In this document: positions 1-8,021 of the stretch, piece by piece
How positions within the stretch are numbered: position 1 is the first letter of the stretch
Layout: each line of letters opens with the position of its first letter
IMG/VR virus record: IMGVR_UViG_3300047554_000447
Coordinates: 1-64,000 of that record
Length of the DNA stretch: 64,000 nt
From: a virus
Strand: one strand, 5' to 3'
Notes under the pieces: model-generated
What the model saw: the letters and a program-made list of their open reading frames with translations, nothing else
Databases searched by the model: none
What the model was told of the DNA's origin: nothing
Program-made: the position numbers and the translations under genes

Positions 1-1
1 G

Positions 2-145
2 GAATTTCCAGAGGTAGAAACTTTCAAACTAGAAAGTGATAATTCCAGCGGTATTGGATCTGTTCTAAAATTAATTGTAACTACAAAGGTTATAGGCAGA
101 GATGCTGATATTACTTTTGAGATTTCAGGCGTAGAAAATTGGTAA
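2..145 (+). CDS. 3' end of an unidentified gene (partial)
   Basis: The window opens inside a reading frame that runs without a stop from base 2 and ends TGG TAA at 143-145, giving the last 47 residues of a protein ending in SGVENW. The residues alternate between hydrophobic and polar, which suggests beta structure, but I do not recognise the family. It lies 15 bp upstream of the next gene on the same strand, so it is probably part of the same transcript. The start is outside the window. Confidence 0.6.
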   Translation, partial: EFPEVETFKLESDNSSGIGSVLKLIVTTKVIGRDADITFEISGVENW

Positions 146-160
146 AGAAAGGAGGGCAAG

Positions 161-766
161 ATGCCTAGTGTATTTTTAGTCAGCGACACGCACTTCGGTC
201 ACACAGGTGTTTGCCGCTTCACACGTAACGATGGTGTTACAAAGTTGCGTCCCTGGGACGATCCTGCAGAAATGGACGAAGCCATGATCAAGGCTTGGAA
301 CGAAAGGGTCAAGCCCACAGACAAGGTCTATCATTTAGGTGATGTGGTTATCAACCGTAAGGCATTAAGTACCTTAGCCCGTTTGAACGGGGACAAGGTC
401 TTAATCCGCGGTAACCACGACATCTTTAGAGATGACGAGTACCGTCAATACTTTAGAGAGTTACGGGCATATCATGTTATGAACGGAATGATCTTAAGCC
501 ACATTCCTGTACATAGCGATAGCTTAGGTCGTTTTGGTGTTAACATTCACGGGCACTTACACGCTAACCGTGTCAAGAAAGCTCGTGGTGTTGATGCAAG
601 GACTGGTGAAGTTTTATACAGCGATGAAAACGATGTTCGTTATCATTGTGTATGTGTAGAACAAACACCCGATTTTGCACCTATCTTATTCGAAGATGTT
701 ATTGCACGTATCGAAGCGGAGGGCGGCAGTGTAGGCTTTCGCAACGGCAACGGACCTACAATGTAA
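161..766 (+). CDS. Calcineurin-like metallophosphoesterase
   Basis: A 201-residue cytoplasmic protein with the metal-binding motifs of the calcineurin-like phosphoesterase fold in order: SDTHFGH at residues 8-14, LGDVV near 60, RGNHD near 83, a histidine in LSHIP, and HGHLH near 150. These ligands hold two metals that hydrolyse phosphoester bonds. The substrate cannot be read from the sequence; phage members may act on nucleotides, nucleic-acid ends or cyclic nucleotides. The start follows a strong GGAGGG ribosome site. The neighbouring PNK-like kinase hints at nucleic-acid end metabolism (inference). A second, longer paralogue lies at 17486. Confidence 0.85.
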   Translation: MPSVFLVSDTHFGHTGVCRFTRNDGVTKLRPWDDPAEMDEAMIKAWNERVKPTDKVYHLGDVVINRKALSTLARLNGDKVLIRGNHDIFRDDEYRQYFRELRAYHVMNGMILSHIPVHSDSLGRFGVNIHGHLHANRVKKARGVDARTGEVLYSDENDVRYHCVCVEQTPDFAPILFEDVIARIEAEGGSVGFRNGNGPTM

Positions 767-775
767 GGAAAAAGA

Positions 776-871
776 ATGTCTTATCGTAAATATTATTTCA
801 AACAAATGATTAGGACCGGTAAGGCATTCTTTGCCTACTCAAAGGGTTTTATTTTGAATAGGAAAGTATAA
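776..871 (+). CDS. Small basic protein, 31 residues
   Basis: A short open frame starts at ATG 776 behind an A/G-rich site (aaggaaaaag) and stops at TAA 869-871, sharing one base with the ATG of the next gene. It encodes a basic, aromatic-rich 31-residue peptide (MSYRKYYFKQM...). The exact TAATG junction and good ribosome site argue that it is translated. I do not recognise it. It might serve mainly to couple translation of the kinase gene that follows. Confidence 0.5.
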   Translation: MSYRKYYFKQMIRTGKAFFAYSKGFILNRKV

Positions 872-1335
872 TGCCAAAATGTTATCAACTAATTGGAGTT
901 CCAGGTAGTGGAAAATCTACCTGGGTATCTAACCAAGCATGGTCATTGACCTGTGCTTATGTTAGCACAGATAAATGGGTAGAATTGTATGCTAAAGAAG
1001 TAGGAAAGACCTATAGCGAAGTGTTTACTGACTATATGCCCACTGCTGTAGATCTAATGGCCAAGGAAGTAATTTTAAACCGTGATCTAGGCAGAGATAT
1101 AATTTGGGACCAAACATCAACTACTGTAAAAAGCCGTTTAAAGAAATTTAATATGTTGCCCAATTATGAACACATTGCCATAGTGTTTAAGACTCCTGAA
1201 CACAAGGAACTAATGCGTAGGTTAATGAGTCGACCTGGCAAGGAGATTCCGGATCATGTTATTGCCAGTATGATAGCCAGCTTTGAAATGCCCACCGAAG
1301 AAGAAGGCTTTAAAGAAATTTGGCATGCAAGTTAA
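871..1335 (+). CDS. P-loop kinase resembling the T4 polynucleotide kinase domain
   Basis: A 154-residue P-loop protein with Walker A GVPGSGKS at residues 9-16 followed by TW, as in T4 polynucleotide kinase (GCPGSGKSTW). Later come an aspartate in STDKW, the WDQTSTTVKSR segment near 90, and a C-terminal IPDHVIASM helix matching the PNK kinase domain. The 3'-phosphatase domain of T4 Pnk is absent. It probably transfers the ATP gamma-phosphate to a 5'-hydroxyl polynucleotide end, but a nucleoside or small-molecule kinase role is possible. A strong terminator follows, so this is the last gene of its transcript. Confidence 0.75.
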   Translation: MPKCYQLIGVPGSGKSTWVSNQAWSLTCAYVSTDKWVELYAKEVGKTYSEVFTDYMPTAVDLMAKEVILNRDLGRDIIWDQTSTTVKSRLKKFNMLPNYEHIAIVFKTPEHKELMRRLMSRPGKEIPDHVIASMIASFEMPTEEEGFKEIWHAS

Positions 1336-1360
1336 TAGGTGCTTCGGCACCTATTTTTTT
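1335..1360 (+). terminator. Intrinsic terminator with UUCG loop
   Basis: An 8-bp stem (ATAGGTGC / GCACCTAT) closed by a TTCG tetraloop is followed by a run of seven T. It begins at the last base of the PNK-like stop codon and ends transcription before the promoter at 1359. Confidence 0.9.
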
Positions 1361-1387
1361 GACCTAAAAATTTAAATGCTATATAAT
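1359..1387 (+). promoter_or_regulatory. Sigma-70-type promoter, leaderless arrangement
   Basis: TTGACC (1359-1364), a 17-bp spacer, TATAAT (1382-1387). The ATG of the next gene is at 1393, only 5 bp after the -10 box, so transcription should start at or next to the A of the start codon. The -35 box overlaps the T-run of the preceding terminator. Confidence 0.85.
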
Positions 1388-1392
1388 AAGCC

Positions 1393-1926
1393 ATGACTAA
1401 ATTTTCTCAAAGCCCAGAAAGAATGACCTTCCAAAAAGAAGGCTATGTTAAGCGACAGGAAGAAAGAGGCGAGCCAGTAAACGAAGAGTATCTTGATTAT
1501 TTTGAAAAGGTGATCAATCAGCATGATCACAGGTTTGATGACCCAGCGTCGCGAGTGCGGAATCTTGAGTGGGATCTCCTAACCACAGAATGGATTTTAG
1601 AAAAGGTTCGAGCTAGCGAAACCTATGCTCAGAATTTATATGCGGCTATGTGTAACAACGACTTTACCAAGCGTGAAATGTGGCCTATTCTCAAAGAAGA
1701 AAAATGGTCATGCTCATGGCGCTATGCTGGTGGTATTGTTGCAGACATGCGGCAAGAGGGTGACTACATTGATTATTATTGCTCAGGTATCCGCGGTGGT
1801 GATTTTCCTGATTCAATTGATGTACCGTACGAACAGAAAAAATTTGTTCCTGAGTCGGTAGTTACTGAAGAGATTGAAGCTGATCTATACAAATTAGGTT
1901 GGATAGTTATTAAGGATGAAGAATGA
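1393..1926 (+). CDS. Unidentified 177-residue acidic phage protein
   Basis: No family recognised. The protein is acidic and soluble, with a charged N-terminal half (many E, R and K) and a distinctive W-S-C-S-W-R-Y-A-G-G segment near residue 110 followed by Y-I-D-Y-Y-C-S-G-I. No signal peptide or membrane segment is visible. It is the first gene after a near-consensus promoter and appears to lack a 5' leader. Its end overlaps the next gene by 4 bp, so it is the head of the operon running through the cupin and sulfotransferase-like genes. Confidence 0.75.
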   Translation: MTKFSQSPERMTFQKEGYVKRQEERGEPVNEEYLDYFEKVINQHDHRFDDPASRVRNLEWDLLTTEWILEKVRASETYAQNLYAAMCNNDFTKREMWPILKEEKWSCSWRYAGGIVADMRQEGDYIDYYCSGIRGGDFPDSIDVPYEQKKFVPESVVTEEIEADLYKLGWIVIKDEE

Positions 1927-2303
1927 CACAGTTAAAAGGATATGTTGAAAAGGGTTGGGGATACGAATTAATTTTCGCATCTACTGACAAATACTGCGGT
2001 AAGCTCATGTGCTTTACTAAACCAGGTGCAAAATTCAGTATGCATTTTCACAGAGAAAAAGATGAAACATGGTTTGTGAACGCTGGTCAGTTTATGTTAA
2101 GATATATTGATACACAGACTGCCGAGCTAAAAGAGCTACTATTAAAAGAAGGTGATGTGTGGCATAACCCTCCCCTACAGCCGCATCAAGTTGAAGCACT
2201 TCAACCAAACTCTATAATCTTTGAAGTAAGCACAGCAGATTCAGTAGAAGATAACTACAGGATCGCACCAGGCGACAGCCAAAAGAAAAAGGAAGAGAAA
2301 TGA
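1923..2303 (+). CDS. Small cupin, phosphomannose isomerase type II-like
   Basis: A 126-residue single-domain cupin. It starts with a KGWGYE segment typical of the C-terminal cupin of type II mannose-6-phosphate isomerase / GDP-mannose pyrophosphorylase, has cupin motif 1 as M-H-F-H-R-E-K-D-E-T-W near residues 39-50, and motif 2 as P-P-L-Q-P-H-Q-V near 84. It ends with a short lysine/glutamate tail. It could isomerise or bind a sugar phosphate, or be a metal-dependent enzyme of another kind. It overlaps both neighbours by 4 bp and leads into the sulfotransferase-like gene, suggesting a joint role in making a modified sugar (inference). Confidence 0.75.
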   Translation: MTQLKGYVEKGWGYELIFASTDKYCGKLMCFTKPGAKFSMHFHREKDETWFVNAGQFMLRYIDTQTAELKELLLKEGDVWHNPPLQPHQVEALQPNSIIFEVSTADSVEDNYRIAPGDSQKKKEEK

Positions 2304-2902
2304 AGAGAATTTTCTTTACCGGAGTACCCGGAAGTCGTTGGAGTGGTATAGCACAGATCATTGAAGATAATGTGCCAGGATTTAATACCACTGATAGAGA
2401 TGCAGAAAAAGAATATTCTCATCATGCATTTACTGGCCACAAAGGTGCATACTTTGGTACAGGTATGGAGTTTGAGGCGTACTTAGATAATCCAGAGTAC
2501 TTAGATCGGCCTTGGAAGGAACCGGGCGGAACTAGGTTGATCAAGAGCCACGACTGGGCCACCATGCTAGACCAGATTCAAGAAAAATATCCCGATGACT
2601 CTATCATGTTAGTATATCGTCCTGATATGACTAGTTACGCATGGTGGCACGAAGCTGGCGGCTTTCAAATCAAATATCCAGACTATCGTGCTTACAAGGA
2701 CAGCACTACAATGTTAGCTCACATCATGGAACAGAACAAGTGCATCTTAAAATTTGCTAGAAAGCATAATGCAGTATGGCATCACTTTGGTCGTGATTTT
2801 GTCTATAAATATTTCAATGTAAAAATTGAGGAAGTTGATAATCGATACGAAGATTGTCTAGTTTCTATTATAGGAAATCATGCAAGTAATACTGTTAACT
2901 GA
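2300..2902 (+). CDS. P-loop sulfotransferase-like protein (copy 1)
   Basis: A 200-residue P-loop protein. The N-terminal TGVPGSRWSG (7-16) fits the 5'-phosphosulfate loop of PAPS-dependent sulfotransferases, L-I-K-S-H-D near 80 gives a likely catalytic lysine/histidine, and V-Y-R-P-D...Y-A-W-W near 105-116 fits the 3'-phosphate-binding strand and helix. Two paralogues at 8672 and 9990 share all three blocks, including a following GG(F/W). The reaction would be transfer of sulfate from PAPS to a hydroxyl or amine; the acceptor is unknown. It is translationally coupled to the cupin upstream (ATGA overlap). Confidence 0.7.
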   Translation: MKRIFFTGVPGSRWSGIAQIIEDNVPGFNTTDRDAEKEYSHHAFTGHKGAYFGTGMEFEAYLDNPEYLDRPWKEPGGTRLIKSHDWATMLDQIQEKYPDDSIMLVYRPDMTSYAWWHEAGGFQIKYPDYRAYKDSTTMLAHIMEQNKCILKFARKHNAVWHHFGRDFVYKYFNVKIEEVDNRYEDCLVSIIGNHASNTVN

Positions 2903-4301
2903 TGTTACATTACCGGGCTATCTAAAATATGCAGGACCTTTTCGAATTGCTTCAGAATTAAGATCCAATGGGTTTACAGTCCAAATAATCGATTATGCTA
3001 CCCAGTGGTCAACTACAGAATTAAAAAATATTCTCAGAGACTATATCTCTGATCAAACCTTGTGGGTAGGATTTACTACCACTTTTAATTCTCCTTCGAT
3101 TAGTAGAATTAACAGGATGACCAAATCGGTGGATGTAAATAAAAACATTTACGTACATTATCTAGGTAGAAATGATATTCCGGAAATTCTAGATTTTATA
3201 AAAACTATTAATCCTAAAACAAAAATTGTTGCAGGCGGGCATCAAGCAGATAAATTTAGCCTAGAAAAAATGATTGATCACGTAGTGATAGGACAAGGAG
3301 AAACAGCCGCAGTTCATCTAACTAAATCATTGCTAGATAATCAGAAAGTAGAAAAATATCTTAACGAAAGTAAATTTCCTTATAATAATTTTATTTCCAG
3401 TACTATCGAATATGTTCCAGAAGATATAATCTTTCCTGGCGAGCACCTATCCATAGAATTTTCTCGAGGCTGTACTTTCAAATGTAGTTTTTGCAATTAT
3501 CCGTTGATCGGTCGAGATCTATGGGATTTTTGTAAACCGCCGACATTAATAGCTAGCGAAATACAAAGGAACTACGATCTTTTTAAAACACAAGGGTATC
3601 TTGTCACAGACGATACCATAAACGACAGCGAAGAAAAAATTGAACAGTTACACAAAGAAATAACTAAACTTCCGTTCTCGCTAACATTGTCCTCTTATGC
3701 CAGGCTAGATCTTCTCATAGCAAAGCCAAGAACTTTAGACCTACTATATGAAATGGGATTTAGAAATTTCTTTTTTGGAATAGAAACATTTAATCACGAC
3801 GCTGGAAAAGCTATCGGTAAAGGAATGCATCCTGATAAACTCAAAGCAGGTCTGGAAGATATTAAACGTAGATATCCTGATTTTTTAATCAGTGCAGGTA
3901 TTATATTTGGCTTACCCTATGAATCTCGAGACAGCATGTTGAATACTATAGAATATCTCAAATCTTCCCCTATTGATAATGTTTCGATAGCACCTTACGG
4001 AGTGACACGAACAAGCACTATCGGATCGAATCCAGAAAAATATCAATTTAAAGTTAACGGAAATTTAGACTGGACCAGCGCATGGACTACATCTGCAGAA
4101 GTAATCGATCTAGCTAAACAAGCAGATCAAATCCTCAGACCAAAGAACAAGGCAAACTGGACTTTTTTAAGTCGCCTCATGAACCTCGGCTACAGCTACC
4201 AGTACCTAGGAAATACTCCACTAACAGATATAATCTTCGATGCTGAAGAGCGAAAAGAAACATTAAGAATTCAGTACTACAAAAAAATTAGAAAATCTTA
4301 A
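2880..4301 (+). CDS. Radical SAM protein with B12-binding-type N-terminal domain
   Basis: A 473-residue protein. Residues about 1-150 look like the Rossmann-type cobalamin-binding domain that precedes many radical SAM domains (GPFRIASELRSNGF, IVAGGHQA, VIGQGE), but the B12 motif DxHxxG is not visible. The radical SAM core follows, with the cluster motif C-T-F-K-C-S-F-C near residue 199, then strands ending in F-F-F-G-I-E-T and G-I-I-F-G-L-P typical of B12-radical SAM enzymes. Likely chemistry is a methylation or ring rearrangement of an unactivated carbon. It overlaps the sulfotransferase-like gene by 23 bp and converges on the next gene with a 4-bp overlap. Confidence 0.85.
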   Translation: MQVILLTDVTLPGYLKYAGPFRIASELRSNGFTVQIIDYATQWSTTELKNILRDYISDQTLWVGFTTTFNSPSISRINRMTKSVDVNKNIYVHYLGRNDIPEILDFIKTINPKTKIVAGGHQADKFSLEKMIDHVVIGQGETAAVHLTKSLLDNQKVEKYLNESKFPYNNFISSTIEYVPEDIIFPGEHLSIEFSRGCTFKCSFCNYPLIGRDLWDFCKPPTLIASEIQRNYDLFKTQGYLVTDDTINDSEEKIEQLHKEITKLPFSLTLSSYARLDLLIAKPRTLDLLYEMGFRNFFFGIETFNHDAGKAIGKGMHPDKLKAGLEDIKRRYPDFLISAGIIFGLPYESRDSMLNTIEYLKSSPIDNVSIAPYGVTRTSTIGSNPEKYQFKVNGNLDWTSAWTTSAEVIDLAKQADQILRPKNKANWTFLSRLMNLGYSYQYLGNTPLTDIIFDAEERKETLRIQYYKKIRKS

Positions 4302-5035
4302 AGTTTTTTGTATTCAAAATACAATCTATCGTTGTTGTCTTTCTTAAAAGTTTCAAGATGCAGATTGTAGGTTTTAGAGAACTCATGAGCAATTTCAAAA
4401 CTCCAGGGAAATATATCAACGTAAGGTCCGTTGGGCCACAGTATTCCGGGGTTGGCTCTAAAGTACATTTTGCCGCCGGGCATTAAAATTTCAACAAGTC
4501 GCTTGAATCTAGTTTCAATGTCTTGTTTACTGTTGAAATTTAAACTGCCAAACACAATAATATGATCAAAACTTTCTGGGTCTACCTTAAATTCTAAAAT
4601 GTCAACCATGTAGTCTGCACAGTTATTGTAAGGATCAATTCCCACAAGATTTTCGATGCGGCCTTTAAACGGATTATATCCACAGCCGAAGTCTAGTACA
4701 GCCTTAGGTTTTTCTTTATTGATAGCATCTACTAAAGCCCATCCGCTGTACTGATAAACTTCAGTGGTGGGTTTCCAAATTTCTCCAAAGAACCTATTTA
4801 GGTATCGTTTATCTAAACGATCAACAACCTCTTCAACGGTTCCTTTTAAATCTATGCTGTCGAATTGTAATTCTTCTTTAATACGATCTTCAAACTTTTG
4901 AAATCTTGCAGGTGTCCAGGGCAGAAAGTCAATCCTGGTATTTTCGCAAAGAGTTTCTCTAATTGAATCATACTTGGGTAAACTAAAAGCAGATTCTAAA
5001 TTTTCATGGATTAACTTAAAAATTCTGGTATTCAT
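4298..5035 (-). CDS. SAM-dependent methyltransferase (copy 1)
   Basis: A 245-residue class I methyltransferase. Motif I is V-L-D-F-G-C-G-Y-N-P-F-K-G, followed by G-I-D-P (motif II acidic end), F-D-H-I-I-V-F-G-S-L (motif IV region) and M-P-G-G-K (motif V/VI). The GCGxNxFKG form is shared with the gene at 9373, so the two are paralogues. The start at 5035 is chosen because AAGAGGAAA lies just upstream; an upstream in-frame ATG at 5113 would add 26 residues without a ribosome site. The substrate is unknown. The gene is encoded against its neighbours between the radical SAM gene and the transporter genes. Confidence 0.8.
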   Translation of the reverse strand: MNTRIFKLIHENLESAFSLPKYDSIRETLCENTRIDFLPWTPARFQKFEDRIKEELQFDSIDLKGTVEEVVDRLDKRYLNRFFGEIWKPTTEVYQYSGWALVDAINKEKPKAVLDFGCGYNPFKGRIENLVGIDPYNNCADYMVDILEFKVDPESFDHIIVFGSLNFNSKQDIETRFKRLVEILMPGGKMYFRANPGILWPNGPYVDIFPWSFEIAHEFSKTYNLHLETFKKDNNDRLYFEYKKL

Positions 5036-5142
5036 ACAAAATTTCCTCTTTATGGTAAATATTTTTGTGATTGAGAAAAAATCTCCGTTTCTGAGAAATT
5101 TTTTATCACACAAGCATATATAGTTATCAAGGAGAAAAATAT

Positions 5143-6201
5143 ATGAAAAAAATCTTGGCTGCGGCCTTACTGTATGTTGGATTCGCTACTGCACATGCAG
5201 ATTACACATTAATTGTTCCGCAGGAGCCTGGAAAAGGTACTAGCGTATGGGCGGAAATCGTTGCAAGAAATTTGAGCAAGTATACAGATGAACCAGTAGT
5301 AGTTCGTCATATTCCGGGTGCTAGAGACATTCCAGGATTTAACGAGTTTCATAATAAACTAAGAAACGATCCAAAGACTATTATGGTTGCTCACGGCGGA
5401 AATGGTGTTAGCTTCTTGCTTGATAAAGTTGATTATGATTACCGCCAATATGACAGCATTGGAATGATGAACTTAGATATCGTAGTAGGGAAAAACAAAG
5501 ACATTGACGATAAAACAGGAACCTTTAAAGTTGCTGGTGGTTCGGGACTTGAACCCGACGGTATGGCCATGGCTATGATGGCCTGTGGACCACAGCCTAG
5601 CACCGATGCGTACCTAGCATGTTTTAAGAAACGTATCGTATGGGTCAACGGTGTTAAAGGCAACGAAAGACGCTTAGGATTCATGAGGGGTGAATTTAAC
5701 ACTACTAGAGAATCTGCCGCGGCATGGATCAAGCACTACACAGGTGAAAAAGCAGATCCAAAGAACATTATTTGGTTCACACATGGTATCTACGATTTAT
5801 CAAAGAAAAAACAAATCGCCGACCCTAACTTCCCTAACACACAATTTGAAGAACAGTACAAGTCAGTGTGGGGTGAGTATCCGAAAGGAGAATTGTATGA
5901 AGCGTATCGACTCACACGTAACTGGCGTGACGTTATTCAAAAATCTCTTTGGGTAAACAAAGGTAATCCTAACACAGAAAAACTTCGCTCTGCTCTTAGA
6001 AAGATGATCACAGACCCTGAGGCAGTAGCCGCTCTAGAAAAAGACACAGGAAAATATCCTTGGATCATCGGTAACGACGGTAACAAGGTCATCGGAGAGT
6101 TAGAAAAGCTCATCACTAAAAAGTCACTAGAAACAGCAGTAAAGTGGAATCAAGAAGCCTACGGATTCCCTTCTGTGTTTAAACCAGAATTGTTAAAATA
6201 A
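5143..6201 (+). CDS. tctC: Tripartite tricarboxylate transporter periplasmic receptor (TctC/Bug family)
   Basis: A 352-residue exported solute-binding protein. It begins with a Sec signal peptide (KK, a hydrophobic core, cleavage after A-H-A at residue 19) and then Y-T-L-I-V-P-Q-E-P-G-K-G-T-S, the start of the Bug/TctC fold with the P-loop-like turn that grips carboxylates. Later blocks include V-V-R-H-I-P-G-A and V-A-G-G-S-G. It would capture a carboxylate or related solute in the periplasm and pass it to the membrane subunits encoded directly downstream. An AAGGAG site precedes the ATG. A full transporter in a phage context is unusual. Confidence 0.88.
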   Translation: MKKILAAALLYVGFATAHADYTLIVPQEPGKGTSVWAEIVARNLSKYTDEPVVVRHIPGARDIPGFNEFHNKLRNDPKTIMVAHGGNGVSFLLDKVDYDYRQYDSIGMMNLDIVVGKNKDIDDKTGTFKVAGGSGLEPDGMAMAMMACGPQPSTDAYLACFKKRIVWVNGVKGNERRLGFMRGEFNTTRESAAAWIKHYTGEKADPKNIIWFTHGIYDLSKKKQIADPNFPNTQFEEQYKSVWGEYPKGELYEAYRLTRNWRDVIQKSLWVNKGNPNTEKLRSALRKMITDPEAVAALEKDTGKYPWIIGNDGNKVIGELEKLITKKSLETAVKWNQEAYGFPSVFKPELLK

Positions 6202-6204
6202 TAA

Positions 6205-7644
6205 ATGGAATATTTTGTCTGGATCCTACTAGGAAGCCTTTATGGACTCCTAGTAGGAGTTATTCCGATAGCTGGTGTTACCACAGCCCTAATCACTGTC
6301 TTTAGTTTTGGATCTTATTTTTTAGCAGATCCTTATCTAGGTATCGTGTTTTTGACCAGCATCATAGCGGCCTGTGCTAGTGCTGATAGTTACACTTCTA
6401 TCCTTACCGGAATACCTGGCGCATCAACTACTGCGGCCTGTGTGATAGATGGTTACCCAATGACTAAAAACGGCGAGGCTGGGAGAGCTATGGGTATTGC
6501 CATTTTTGACAGTACCTTTAGCGGAGTATTCTACGGTATCCTAGCCTTTACACTTTTACCGTTTTACGGAAAAATAATATTGTTATTTGGCATACCGGAA
6601 TTTGCAGGATTCATGTTTTTATCGTTGGCCTGTGTGGGATTCGTTACCAGCAAGAATCCTTATAAAAGTGTATTAGCTATTGCTATTGGATTATTCATAG
6701 GATTAATCGGACAAGAGCCCAGCACCGGAGCACCTAGGTTTATCTTTGGTTGGGATTATCTAGAAGCAGGTGTACAAATAATTCCTTTGATATCAGGCCT
6801 GTTCGGTCTTCCAGAATTAATCTTTGGATTCAAAGGCATGCGGTCTCAGACCGTGACCTTGGACAACTACTGGCAACAACTACGTGTTGGGATGAAAGAC
6901 TGTATAACAAATTGGAAAGACATGTTTCGGGGAGGAGTCATTGGTTTCGCCACTGGTCTGTTACCCGGAGTCGGCGGTGCTGTCGGAGATTTTCTTGCAT
7001 ACGGCGCGACCAAAGCTAAACACCCTAATGAAGAATTTGGCAACGGAAATCCCAAAGGCCTATTAGGTTGTGAAGGGGCAAATAATGCACAGAAAGTTTC
7101 AAGTCTAATACCTACTGTGCTATTTGGGATTCCGGCCGCGCCCTTTGCGGCTATAATGATGGCCATCTGTATGTATTTTGGTATTGAGTTAGGTAGTCCC
7201 GAACTAGTATCTGATTCTAAATTTGCGTGGAGTTTAGTTTTAGGATTTGTTGGCGGAACCATACTAGTGGCTATTTTTAGTATATTCTTGATGAAGTTTA
7301 TAATCAAACTTCTAAGTGTACCGTATTGGATCTATGCTTCAGTTATCATCGCTATCATAATATATGCGAATATGGAGTACACAGGCACTTGGCGAGATTT
7401 AGCTATATTAGGTATTTGCTCTTTGTTAGGTATTATGTTAAAATACTTTGATATCAGCAGGCCTGCCGTACTAGTAACCTTTGTGATCGCTGAGAGATTA
7501 GAAAGCTATACAAAACAGACTATGCAACTCTACGATCTAGGAGATCTACTCACTCGTCCTATTTTTGTAGTATGTATTATAGTAGCCTTCTATATCATTT
7601 ACAGAAGTATTAGACATAAAAATCTAGGGATTAATTATACTTGA
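6205..7644 (+). CDS. tctA: Tripartite tricarboxylate transporter large membrane subunit (TctA family)
   Basis: A 479-residue polytopic inner-membrane protein, close to the usual TctA length of about 500. It has many hydrophobic helices, an N-terminal G-L-L-V-G-V-I-P segment, a G-L-L-P-G-V-G-G-A-V-G-D-F loop near residue 255, and the family signature C-E-G-A-N-N-A followed by I-P-T-V-L-F-G-I-P-A. These match the two inverted repeats of TctA permeases, which move substrate with sodium or protons. It begins 3 bp after the receptor gene and is fused in translation to the small membrane gene behind it. Confidence 0.92.
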   Translation: MEYFVWILLGSLYGLLVGVIPIAGVTTALITVFSFGSYFLADPYLGIVFLTSIIAACASADSYTSILTGIPGASTTAACVIDGYPMTKNGEAGRAMGIAIFDSTFSGVFYGILAFTLLPFYGKIILLFGIPEFAGFMFLSLACVGFVTSKNPYKSVLAIAIGLFIGLIGQEPSTGAPRFIFGWDYLEAGVQIIPLISGLFGLPELIFGFKGMRSQTVTLDNYWQQLRVGMKDCITNWKDMFRGGVIGFATGLLPGVGGAVGDFLAYGATKAKHPNEEFGNGNPKGLLGCEGANNAQKVSSLIPTVLFGIPAAPFAAIMMAICMYFGIELGSPELVSDSKFAWSLVLGFVGGTILVAIFSIFLMKFIIKLLSVPYWIYASVIIAIIIYANMEYTGTWRDLAILGICSLLGIMLKYFDISRPAVLVTFVIAERLESYTKQTMQLYDLGDLLTRPIFVVCIIVAFYIIYRSIRHKNLGINYT

Positions 7645-7997
7645 TAGAATTATTACTTACTAACATTATCTATGTTTCCTATAGGCTCATAGTCAGTGGA
7701 CCCATAGTAAAAATCCTAAACAACTACTTGCCGTACTATGCGGCAGTATTTGTTATGGCTCAACTAAGTTTTGCCTACGACACTTTCGTATTTGGTCACT
7801 ATTTTAATGCGCAAGAGTTGCCTGATATATTCAACTATATAAAGTCGGATATACTTTACACTTTACGAGTACTTGCCGCCTGGTGGTTAATCAAACGCAT
7901 ATGGGATCTAGTTAAGAACTATTGGCTATCTGTTTTCATTGGTGCTGAAATAACCTTCGTCTGTGATTATTTTATCTTCAGAGATTTATTTCATTAA
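7641..7997 (+). CDS. Small membrane protein in the TctB position
   Basis: A 118-residue protein with about four hydrophobic segments (near residues 2-22, 32-50, 71-88 and 95-117). It starts at TTG 7641, overlapping the TctA stop by 3 bp; no in-frame ATG lies near, so the coupled TTG start is preferred. TctB subunits are small four-helix proteins of about 150 residues encoded beside TctA and TctC. Position and topology suggest it is a shortened, divergent TctB, but I see no diagnostic sequence motif, so this is inference from context. Confidence 0.6.
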   Translation: MIELLLTNIIYVSYRLIVSGPIVKILNNYLPYYAAVFVMAQLSFAYDTFVFGHYFNAQELPDIFNYIKSDILYTLRVLAAWWLIKRIWDLVKNYWLSVFIGAEITFVCDYFIFRDLFH

Positions 7998-8000
7998 ATA
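7994..8000 (+). promoter_or_regulatory. Late-promoter-like box TTAAATA
   Basis: TTAAATA overlaps the stop of the TctB-like gene, 21 bp before the ATG at 8022. It resembles the T4 late box TATAAATA and matches the boxes seen before many genes here. Confidence 0.45.
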
Positions 8001-8021
8001 TCTGTCTAACAGAGGTTATAC

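Noticed and set aside
5055-5061. GTAAATA about 82 bp before the transporter receptor gene
   Set aside because: Too far from the ATG to match the pattern of the other boxes; kept only as a possibility.
5036-5113. Upstream start of the minus-strand methyltransferase adding 26 residues
   Set aside because: The extra residues are not methyltransferase-like, and only ATG 5035 has an AAGAGGAAA ribosome site.
6867-7307. Minus-strand open frame of 146 residues
   Set aside because: It is the antisense of the TctA gene, which has strong family motifs; no start signals on the minus strand.
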